Positions 1 to 5,889 of a stretch of DNA of 8,818 nucleotides are shown here, one piece after another. The notes beneath the pieces are model-generated. The model made no database searches, had not been told where the DNA came from, and saw only the letters and a list, made by a program, of their open reading frames with translations. Position 1 is the stretch's first letter, and every line of letters starts with the position of its first letter. The stretch is from Acidobacteriota bacterium (lineage in GTDB: Bacteria > Acidobacteriota > UBA6911 > RPQK01 > JADFOI01): NCBI GenBank assembly GCA_030624355.1, contig JAUXKG010000071.1, positions 1 through 8,818 of the forward strand, given 5' to 3'. Position numbers and translations under genes: made by a program.

Positions 1-843
1 GGCGCAGCCAAAGGCGCTCTCCGTCACCACGCTGGTGGTCGCCTCCAGATCGGCATCGGGCATAATGATGACCGCATTCTTGGCTCCGCCCTGACACTGG
101 GCGCGCTTGCCGTTGGCCGTGGCACGGGCATAGACATATTGGGCCACCGGGGTTGATCCAACAAAAGAGATCGCCTTGATATCTGGATGATCCAGCAGTG
201 CGTCTACGCTCTCCTTGTCTCCATGGACCAACTGAGCCACGCCCTTGGGAAGACCCGTCTGCTCAACCAACTCAAATAACCTGGCACTGGTCATCGGAAC
301 CTTTTCACTGGGCTTGAGAATGAAACAATTGCCACAGGCAATGGCATAGGGCAAAAACCAGAGGGGAATCATCCCCGGGAAGTTAAACGGAGTGATGGCC
401 GCCACCACACCCAGCGGCTGTCGAATCATATGCTCGTCAATGCCCTGGGCGATATCTTCGTTGTTCCGGCCTTGCATCAAGCTGGGGATCCCACAAGCCA
501 CTTCCACGTTTTCAATGCCCCGCCGAAGTTCTCCGAAGGCTTCCTGGTAGGTCTTACCGCACTCGTTGGTCAAAATACGAGACATCTCCTCGAGATTCTC
601 TTCCAGCAGATTCTTGAGTTGGAACAGATACTGAACCCGTTCCCCTGCCGGGGTCCGGCGCCACTCTTCGAAGGCTCGAACCGCATGAGCGGCGGCCTCG
701 TCAATCTTGGCAGACGGCGAGAGGGGGACCTGCGCAATCACCTCTGCCGTCGCAGGATTGGTCACTGACAAGTGATTCTCAGGGCCGGAGTCCTGCCACT
801 CACCATTCAGAAAGTTCATGAGTTGTGGAGCGTTAGTGGTCAT
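1..843 (-). CDS. mmsA: CoA-acylating methylmalonate/malonate-semialdehyde dehydrogenase, N-terminal 281 residues (cut by window edge)
   Basis: This gene starts at ATG 843-841 and runs off the left edge, so only 281 residues of a protein that is usually about 490-500 residues are visible. The family oxidises malonate or methylmalonate semialdehyde to acetyl- or propionyl-CoA with NAD and CoA, in valine, beta-alanine and inositol catabolism. Visible features are an aldehyde-dehydrogenase Rossmann fold with TPFNFP at 151-156 (oxyanion Asn154), LKPSE at 176-180 (cofactor Lys177) and FVGST at 227-231. The segment QGGAKN at 251-256 replaces the ELGGK of ordinary hydrolytic ALDHs, so the general-base Glu is absent, which is the hallmark of the CoA-dependent MMSDH branch. 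The visible protein ends in ESAFGCA, immediately before the expected GxRCM catalytic-cysteine motif. The ribosome site is weak (GAAAG about 8 bases upstream). It lies 132 bp downstream of the aminotransferase on the same strand. The family call is secure; the physiological semialdehyde is not known. Confidence 0.93.
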   Translation of the reverse strand, partial: MTTNAPQLMNFLNGEWQDSGPENHLSVTNPATAEVIAQVPLSPSAKIDEAAAHAVRAFEEWRRTPAGERVQYLFQLKNLLEENLEEMSRILTNECGKTYQEAFGELRRGIENVEVACGIPSLMQGRNNEDIAQGIDEHMIRQPLGVVAAITPFNFPGMIPLWFLPYAIACGNCFILKPSEKVPMTSARLFELVEQTGLPKGVAQLVHGDKESVDALLDHPDIKAISFVGSTPVAQYVYARATANGKRAQCQGGAKNAVIIMPDADLEATTSVVTESAFGCA

Positions 844-908
844 TTTTGATTCTTTCAGACGGTTGAGAGAGTTCCTGGACAAGCCCCCCCTGATAACCCT
901 ACCGCTTC

Positions 909-937
909 AAGATACTACAGCCCTGTGAGCCAATCAA
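909..937 (-). promoter_or_regulatory. Candidate sigma70-type promoter for mmsA
   Basis: Read on the minus strand, TTGATT (937-932) and TATCTT (914-909) are 17 bp apart. Each matches the sigma70 consensus at 4 of 6 positions. They lie about 65 bp upstream of the mmsA start, in the 132-bp gap after the aminotransferase. The leader between this site and mmsA contains a run of seven G on the minus strand (890-884). Weak matches like these are common by chance, so mmsA may instead be read through from the aminotransferase. Confidence 0.25.
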
Positions 938-975
938 GACGGGCCAGTTTGCCTGCACAGTTCCCGGCTGATCCC

Positions 976-2169
976 CTACTCCGTGTCACCAAAAAACTCT
1001 TCCAGACGGCTTAGACCCTCCTCCAATGTCTCGCTAGGCAAGGCGTAGGAGATACGCACTCCGTTGGGATCTCCGAAGGCCTCACCCGGTACCAGCGCCA
1101 CTCTCTTGTCGTCAAGCAGCAACTGGGCCAAATGAGTACCGTCTCTGATGGTCTGGTTCTTGTAGGTTCGCCCGAAGACCCGCGAAATATCCGGGAAAAC
1201 GTAAAATCCGCCGCCCGGACGGGGACAGTCCGCAGCTTCGATCCTCTCCATACTGGCCATGACCCGCTCACGCTTTTGCTCAAACTCCCGACACTGTTCG
1301 TCAACAAAATCCTGAGGACCAGCGAAGGCAGCTGCGGCGGCCGCCATAGCCACCGCGGGAACGTGGGTGCAGGAAGTGGTGTTCAGATTGATCAGTGCCT
1401 TGACAACTGCCTCCGGTCCCGCCGCCATACCCACACGCCAGCCGGGCATGCCATAACTCTTGGAAATACTGTGAACGATGACGGTGCGCTCCCTCAATGA
1501 TGGATTGGTCTTCAGGAGGTGATGAAAACTCTGCCCGTCAAAGAGGATTCGGTAATAGATATCATCGGAAATAACCCAAATATCGTGTTTCTCCAGCAGG
1601 TTGCCAAGCGCCTGAACTTCATCCTCGCCATAGACCATGCCGGTTGGATTGGATGGATTGTTGAACAAAAGGATTCGAGTCTTTGGGCCAATGGCGTCCT
1701 CCAGTTGTTCCGGTGTTATCTTGTAGTTCTGGGCAGCCGGGCTGGCCAGAAAAATGGGCTCGCCACCCAGCAATTTCACCTGGTCCGCATAGGTGGTCCA
1801 GTAGGGCGTCGGTATGAGAACCTCATCACCCGCATTGAGAAGAGCAATCATGAGATTGAACAGAACATGTTTGCCTCCCAGACCACTGACAATCTCCTCC
1901 TCTCTGTACTCGAAGCCATCTTCTTTCATCCGCAACTGGAACGCCTGCACCAGTTCCTTCGTGCCCCGACCGGGCAAATAGGTTCCCTGGTCATGATCGA
2001 TATCCTCACGAGCTGCCTCATAGACCCGCTCGGGAGGAAGGAAATTGGGCACCCCAATAGAAAAATTAATAACTTCCTGACCCTGCTCTTTGAGCCCTCG
2101 GACCTTTTGAGCTACCGCGTCAATAGCGCTGCCTTTAATTCTCTGCATGCGATTCGCCAGTTCGGGCAT
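976..2169 (-). CDS. Class I/II PLP-dependent aminotransferase, aspartate aminotransferase Ib-like
   Basis: This 397-residue protein is the normal length for fold-type I aminotransferases of the aspartate/prephenate (Ib) subgroup, which move an amino group between an amino acid and 2-oxoglutarate or oxaloacetate using PLP. Visible residues are GGK at 98-100, YW at 123-124 (Trp stacking on PLP), NNPSNPTG at 170-177 (Asn174), SDDIYY at 201-206 (Asp202 to the pyridine nitrogen), SISKSYGMPGWRVG at 234-247 (Schiff-base Lys237, phosphate Arg245) and VRISYA at 371-376 (substrate-carboxylate Arg372). All key residues are present, so it should be active. The start at 2169 is fixed by GAGGAAG (2183-2177), 7 bases upstream. 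The SDDIYY motif differs from the more usual SDEIY. It lies upstream of mmsA on the same strand and divergent from the plus-strand genes. A fitting but unproven role is making an oxo-acid or semialdehyde for MmsA, although beta-amino acid transaminases are usually class III. The substrate cannot be read from the sequence. Confidence 0.93.
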   Translation of the reverse strand: MPELANRMQRIKGSAIDAVAQKVRGLKEQGQEVINFSIGVPNFLPPERVYEAAREDIDHDQGTYLPGRGTKELVQAFQLRMKEDGFEYREEEIVSGLGGKHVLFNLMIALLNAGDEVLIPTPYWTTYADQVKLLGGEPIFLASPAAQNYKITPEQLEDAIGPKTRILLFNNPSNPTGMVYGEDEVQALGNLLEKHDIWVISDDIYYRILFDGQSFHHLLKTNPSLRERTVIVHSISKSYGMPGWRVGMAAGPEAVVKALINLNTTSCTHVPAVAMAAAAAAFAGPQDFVDEQCREFEQKRERVMASMERIEAADCPRPGGGFYVFPDISRVFGRTYKNQTIRDGTHLAQLLLDDKRVALVPGEAFGDPNGVRISYALPSETLEEGLSRLEEFFGDTE

Positions 2170-2350
2170 GATGTGACTTCCTCTTTTTTGTTGACCTAGG
2201 GAAATAGCCTGTCCGTGAACGATTACATCTTACTGTACCCCTCGTCTGCTCACCAAAGAGGTTCACCATGATGAATCCACCGACCCCCCAGCCCTCGCTT
2301 CCGACCGTTGAATCCAGTAGTTCCAATCCAGCAATAACACTTTCCTGTTT

Positions 2351-2359
2351 TGCTATAAT
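2351..2359 (+). promoter_or_regulatory. Extended -10 promoter for the FMN-protein/aldolase genes
   Basis: The sequence TGCTATAAT is a perfect extended -10 element: TG, one base, then consensus TATAAT at 2354-2359. No good -35 hexamer lies 16-18 bp upstream (the 17-bp position, 2331-2336, reads GCAATA), which is typical of extended -10 promoters. Transcription would start near 2366, giving a leader of about 50 bases to the ATG at 2418. This start point also makes a GTG at 2391 a less likely translation start. Confidence 0.6.
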
Positions 2360-2404
2360 GTGAACGCTTTGCGACCCTCTCCCACTGTGGGTGAAGTCTT
2401 TCTT

Positions 2405-2411
2405 GAAGGAG
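2405..2411 (+). promoter_or_regulatory. Ribosome binding site fixing the FMN-protein start at 2418
   Basis: GAAGGAG is 6 bases upstream of ATG 2418. The longer in-frame alternative, GTG at 2391, has no purine-rich site before it. The site therefore selects the 156-residue product over the 165-residue one. Confidence 0.7.
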
Positions 2412-2417
2412 CACGAT

Positions 2418-2888
2418 ATGTCCGAGCTGCTAGGTGCAAGTTTACCCGAAGAGCTGTTTAATCTTCTGCGGACCGTCGAACCTCCACAAGAAGACAAGAA
2501 GGTCATTCTTTTGACTACGGTCGACGACGATGGCTGGCCGCGTCAGGCAATGCTCAGCCGTTTTGAGCTGGTGGCCAAGAGTCAAGAACGCCTCCTGATG
2601 CTTCTATACGCGTCCAGCCAAAGCACAAAAAATCTCCAAAAGACGGGCCGGGTTTGTCTGACGGCAATCGATCCCGACATGAGCTATTACGTCTGCTGCA
2701 ACGCCCATCCGATTCCTTCCATTCCGGAGGCGCCCAGCGAAGTACTCTTTGAACTGACTGTGGAACGGGTCCTGGAAGACTCTCTGCCCACGGCCAAAAT
2801 TACTTCAGGGATCGCCTTTGAGGGTTACGATCCGGGCATGACAAGAGAGAATCGAGAACAAGTGTTTGAAAAGCTCCTGTCCATGTAA
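2418..2888 (+). CDS. Pyridoxamine 5'-phosphate oxidase-like FMN-binding split-barrel protein
   Basis: The 156-residue protein has the layout of small PNPOx-like split-barrel flavoproteins: an N-terminal helix, then a strand and turn, KKVILLTTVDDDGWPRQAML at 27-46 (first barrel strands), then LLMLLYASSQSTKNLQKTGRVCLTAI at 59-84, where SxSxKNL resembles the FMN-phosphate contact region, then further strands to about 118 and a C-terminal helix. Members bind FMN, F420 or haem and act on varied small molecules, and this sequence does not show which. True PdxH proteins are longer (about 210-220 residues) and carry C-terminal PLP contacts that are missing here, so it is unlikely to be a PNP oxidase. 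It is the first gene after the extended -10 promoter and ends 40 bp before the aldolase, so co-transcription is likely. It could serve as a reductase or FMN-binding accessory in the same pathway, but this is inference. Confidence 0.75.
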   Translation: MSELLGASLPEELFNLLRTVEPPQEDKKVILLTTVDDDGWPRQAMLSRFELVAKSQERLLMLLYASSQSTKNLQKTGRVCLTAIDPDMSYYVCCNAHPIPSIPEAPSEVLFELTVERVLEDSLPTAKITSGIAFEGYDPGMTRENREQVFEKLLSM

Positions 2889-2928
2889 TGTGCAGAGTCA
2901 ATAATCAAGGCTGTCAGGTGGTGCACAA

Positions 2929-3690
2929 GTGAGAACCAACAGAACCAAAGAGAAGTTGAACTCGGGTGAGACGGTCTTCGGCTGCTTCCTGCGCTACCCC
3001 AGCGCGGCCCTGGTCGAAGTTATGGGCTATCAGGACTGGGATTTTATCGTATTTGACGGTGAACACGGCATGGTTGATCCCAGGGACTGCGAGAACATGG
3101 TGCGAGCAGCAGAATTACAGGATGTGACCCCCATTGTCCGGGTAACCACCAATTCGCCTCCTGTTATTCTCCGCTATATGGACACCGGAGCCCAGGGACT
3201 TCATGTGCCCTGGGTCAACTCGCGTCCGGAAGCGGAACAGGCCGTTCAGTCCGTCAAATATGAGCCTTTGGGAATTCGAGGGCTGGCCAGCGTGCGGGCC
3301 GCCGACTACGGCCAGGCCATCCCGTTTGGAGAATACGTGACCCAAGCAAACGCGGAGACCCTGACCGTTATCCATATCGAAACAGCCGAAGCGGTCAAGC
3401 AGTTGCCCGAAATTCTGAAGGTTGAGGGACTCGATGTCATCTTCATCGGACCTACTGACCTGTCCCATTCCCTGGGCGTGCCCGGACAGGCAGATCATCC
3501 TACAGTGAAGACGGCCATGGAGCAGATCACTGAAGCCGTGTCCAAAACCAGTGTGGCTCTTGGCATCATGGTCCCCAACGCCCAGGCAGCCCAAGAGTGG
3601 CGCCAGCGGGGCGCCAGCTATATTACAGTGGCATTTGAATCCATGTTGAACCCCGGCGTACGCCAGTTTTTTTCCTCGGTCCGCCAGTGA
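2929..3690 (+). CDS. HpcH/HpaI-family class II (metal-dependent) aldolase
   Basis: The 253-residue protein matches HpcH/HpaI aldolases (4-hydroxy-2-oxoheptanedioate, 2-keto-3-deoxy-L-rhamnonate and 2-dehydro-3-deoxyglucarate aldolases, about 250-265 residues). These cleave 2-oxo-4-hydroxy acids to pyruvate plus an aldehyde with a divalent metal. Visible features are FDGEHG at 42-47 (His46 candidate base), VRV at 70-72 (Arg71 pyruvate contact), GAQGLHVPWVNS at 87-98, ETAEAV at 151-156 (Glu151 metal ligand), FIGPTDLSHSLG at 172-183 (Asp177 metal ligand) and GIMVPN at 212-217. The catalytic set appears complete. The start is GTG at 2929, with AGGTGG at 2916-2921 and 7 bases of spacing; the next in-frame ATG would remove the first core strand. 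Segments such as LHVPWVNS and RGLASVRAADYG differ from the usual LLVPMVNT and RGxGxxRA forms, so substrate preference may differ. It is probably co-transcribed with the FMN protein upstream. Confidence 0.9.
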   Translation: MRTNRTKEKLNSGETVFGCFLRYPSAALVEVMGYQDWDFIVFDGEHGMVDPRDCENMVRAAELQDVTPIVRVTTNSPPVILRYMDTGAQGLHVPWVNSRPEAEQAVQSVKYEPLGIRGLASVRAADYGQAIPFGEYVTQANAETLTVIHIETAEAVKQLPEILKVEGLDVIFIGPTDLSHSLGVPGQADHPTVKTAMEQITEAVSKTSVALGIMVPNAQAAQEWRQRGASYITVAFESMLNPGVRQFFSSVRQ

Positions 3691-3713
3691 CAGAGACCCT
3701 GTAAAAAGGACGT

Positions 3714-3773
3714 GTTCGAATAGCCGAACTCGTCAGTAAATACTTCGTTTTCTTCAAGTCTTGGCTATTGAAC
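3714..3773 (+). repeat. Inverted repeat/hairpin between the aldolase and hyuA
   Basis: GTTCGAATAGCC (3714-3725) can pair with GGCTATTGAAC (3763-3773): 11 base pairs with one bulged G and a 37-base loop, followed by TTTT (3774-3777). The same left arm also forms a local dyad, GTTCG-N6-CGAAC (3714-3729), so two mutually exclusive hairpins are possible. It may be a weak terminator after the aldolase, an attenuator for hyuA, or a regulator site. The U-tract is short, so it is not a textbook intrinsic terminator. Confidence 0.4.
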
Positions 3774-3796
3774 TTTTGGTGTATTCATTCTAAATT
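3768..3796 (+). promoter_or_regulatory. Candidate sigma70-type promoter for hyuA
   Basis: TTGAAC (3768-3773) and TAAATT (3791-3796) are separated by 17 bp in an AT-rich stretch unlike the surrounding GC-rich coding DNA. Each matches consensus at 4 of 6 positions. The -35 lies inside the right arm of the inverted repeat. Initiation near 3803 would leave a leader of only about 10 bases before ATG 3814, which fits the lack of a ribosome site there. Confidence 0.35.
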
Positions 3797-3813
3797 AATT
3801 CGTTTTTGCACAC

Positions 3814-5889
3814 ATGTACCACGTAGGCGTAGACATCGGCGGAACGTTCACCGACCTGCTCATGCTGGGCGCTGATGGACGGGCTGTCATCAAAAAGACC
3901 CTGAGCACCCCACAGGACCCCAGTCTGGCAGTAGAGACGGCACTTCGCCAGGCACTGCAGGATGGTGTGGCTGAGCCGGCTGAACGGGCGGAGCTGATTC
4001 ACGGCACCACCCTGGTCACAAATGCTCTGATCGAGCGCAAGGGCGCCCTCACGGCACTGCTGACCACGACCGGTTTTCGCGATGCCCTGGAGATTGGTCG
4101 CGAACATCGCTATGAACTCTATGATCTGAACCTTGATCTTCCCAAACCCCTGGTTCCCCGCCACCTGCGCTTCGATGTACCCGAACGGATGGCAGCAGAT
4201 GGAAGTGTGCTGCAGCCTCTGGACGAAGACTTTGTCCGCCGACTGGTCACCGAACTGCGGGACAAGGGAATTCAGGCCATCGCGGTCTGTTATCTGCACA
4301 GTTATCGCAATCCCACCCATGAAGAGCGAACGGCGGAGATCATCGCTGAACTGGCGCCGACAGTCCGTGTGTCACTGAGTTGCCAGGTCGATCCGTCGAT
4401 TCGCGAGTTCCAGCGTACCAGCACAACGGCTGCCAACGTCTATGTTCAGGAACTCGTCGCCAATTATCTGGCCGAGCTTCAAAACCGTCTGGATCGTATG
4501 GATTTTACCGGCTCTTTTTTTATCATGCTCTCGAGTGGTGCCATCGCCACTGCTGAAACTGCGGCACGCTTTCCGGTTCGCATGCTGGAATCAGGACCTG
4601 CGGCTGGTGCTCTGGCAGCGGCTCTGGCCGGCTCCAGGTCAGGATTTCCCGACCTGCTTTCCTTCGACATGGGGGGAACCACCGCGAAGCTGTGCGCTGT
4701 AGAAGGGGGGCAGCCCTTCAAGAGCCACGAGTTCGAAGTGGATCGAATCTACCGCTTCAAGCGCGGAAGCGGTCTGCCCATTAAGATCCCCGTAATCGAT
4801 ATGATCGAAATTGGAGCCGGTGGAGGCAGTATTGCCCACGTGGATGCACTGGGCCTGCTCAAGGTGGGCCCCGAGAGCGCCGGCGCCGATCCGGGACCTG
4901 CCTGCTACGGTAAGGGCAATCCGGCGCCTACCGTCACTGACGCCGATCTGATCCTGGGCTATCTGGATCCGAATTATTTCCTGGGCGGGAAGATGGAGTT
5001 GGATTCGGAGGCTGCCCGGCAGGCTCTGTCGCGCCTGGCCAAGCCTCTGAAAATGAGTATCGAGGAGGTGGCCTGGGGCATCCACCAGGTGGCCAACGAA
5101 AATATGTCCAACGCGGCTCGAGTCCACCTGGGGGAACGTGGCAAAGATCCCCGTCATATGCCGCTGTTCGCTTTCGGCGGTGCCGGTCCGGTGCACGGCT
5201 ACCGAGTGGCGGAGATTCTGTCCCTGCCGGCCCTGGTTTCACCGCTGGGCGCCGGTGTCGGATCCACCTTCGGACTCCTGGTGGCTCCTCTTGCCTTTGA
5301 CTTTGTACGCAGTTCCTACAGCAGATTGGAACAGTTGGACTGGAATCAGGCCGACGCTCTCCTGGACGAAATGGCCCACGAGGGTCGGACGATACTGGAG
5401 AACTCGGGAGTACCGAGTTCCGAAATTTCCTACCAGCGCAGTGCAGAGATACGCTACATCGGACAGGGCCATGAAGTCTCTGTACCTCTGCCTGACGGAA
5501 CCTTGAACAAACAGCAGATTTCCCAGATAAAGGCTTCCTTTGAGGAGGTCTACCGAGGACTCTACGGACGGAAAGGTCCCGATGTGCCTCTGGAGGTGAT
5601 CAACTGGCGTCTGGTGGCCAGCGGTCCTCAACCTGACAGAGACTTCCGCCTTCCGAACAACACTTCCCAAGACCAGGGACTGGTCAAAGGTACGCGGATG
5701 GCCTATTTCCCGGAAGAGGATCGCTATCTTGAGACAACCGTCTATGACCGCTACGCACTGGAGTCGGGAGCCACCTTCGATGGTCCCGCCATCGTCGAGG
5801 AGCGTGAATCTACCCTGATCGTGGGAGCCCGGGCTCACTGTCGAGTTGACTCGTGGTTGAATGTAATCGTGGAGTTGAAGGATGACTGA
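3814..5889 (+). CDS. hyuA: Hydantoinase/oxoprolinase family subunit A (HyuA-type ATPase subunit)
   Basis: The 691-residue protein is full length for the HyuA/AcxA family, the ATP-binding (ASKHA-fold) subunit of N-methylhydantoinase, caprolactamase, and acetone or acetophenone carboxylase. It phosphorylates or activates the substrate, while subunit B completes the reaction. Visible motifs are DIGGTFTD at 7-14 (phosphate 1), HGTTLVTNALIERKG at 63-77, SSGAIATAETAARFPVRMLESGPAAG at 240-265, DMGGTTAK at 285-292 (phosphate 2), GAGGGSI at 334-340, GADPGPACYG at 357-366 and FGGAGPVH at 454-461, with a C-terminal domain from about 500. All expected nucleotide-binding motifs are intact. The start at 3814 must be right because the first motif begins at residue 5 and an in-frame extension is not supported; yet there is no Shine-Dalgarno sequence. 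It overlaps hyuB by 8 bp, so the two are translationally coupled. The substrate (hydantoin, 5-oxoproline-like lactam, or ketone) cannot be told from sequence alone. Confidence 0.92.
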   Translation: MYHVGVDIGGTFTDLLMLGADGRAVIKKTLSTPQDPSLAVETALRQALQDGVAEPAERAELIHGTTLVTNALIERKGALTALLTTTGFRDALEIGREHRYELYDLNLDLPKPLVPRHLRFDVPERMAADGSVLQPLDEDFVRRLVTELRDKGIQAIAVCYLHSYRNPTHEERTAEIIAELAPTVRVSLSCQVDPSIREFQRTSTTAANVYVQELVANYLAELQNRLDRMDFTGSFFIMLSSGAIATAETAARFPVRMLESGPAAGALAAALAGSRSGFPDLLSFDMGGTTAKLCAVEGGQPFKSHEFEVDRIYRFKRGSGLPIKIPVIDMIEIGAGGGSIAHVDALGLLKVGPESAGADPGPACYGKGNPAPTVTDADLILGYLDPNYFLGGKMELDSEAARQALSRLAKPLKMSIEEVAWGIHQVANENMSNAARVHLGERGKDPRHMPLFAFGGAGPVHGYRVAEILSLPALVSPLGAGVGSTFGLLVAPLAFDFVRSSYSRLEQLDWNQADALLDEMAHEGRTILENSGVPSSEISYQRSAEIRYIGQGHEVSVPLPDGTLNKQQISQIKASFEEVYRGLYGRKGPDVPLEVINWRLVASGPQPDRDFRLPNNTSQDQGLVKGTRMAYFPEEDRYLETTVYDRYALESGATFDGPAIVEERESTLIVGARAHCRVDSWLNVIVELKDD

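Larger units (their letters stand above)
2170..2417. other. Divergent intergenic region
   Basis: About 250 bp separate the divergent aminotransferase and FMN-protein genes. On the plus side there is an extended -10 promoter at 2351-2359 and a ribosome site at 2405-2411. On the minus side the aminotransferase has a strong ribosome site (2183-2177), but I find no convincing -35/-10 pair for it. A 31-codon reading frame (2268-2363) with an AAAGAGG ribosome-site-like sequence lies here and is treated as a finding only. No riboswitch, RNA gene or clear operator was recognised. Confidence 0.6.

Noticed and set aside
430..768. A plus-strand 112-residue frame in the mmsA region
   Set aside because: The minus strand here encodes intact aldehyde-dehydrogenase motifs, so the plus frame is a shadow.
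1519..2199. A 226-residue plus-strand open frame opposite the aminotransferase
   Set aside because: It is the antisense of a gene with complete catalytic motifs, shows no family motif of its own, and has no supporting ribosome site.
2391..2417. GTG 2391 as the start of the FMN-binding protein
   Set aside because: No ribosome site precedes it, whereas ATG 2418 has GAAGGAG at 6 bases.
3667..3673. Seven-T run as a terminator U-tract
   Set aside because: It lies inside the aldolase coding sequence (QFFSS) and has no preceding stable stem.
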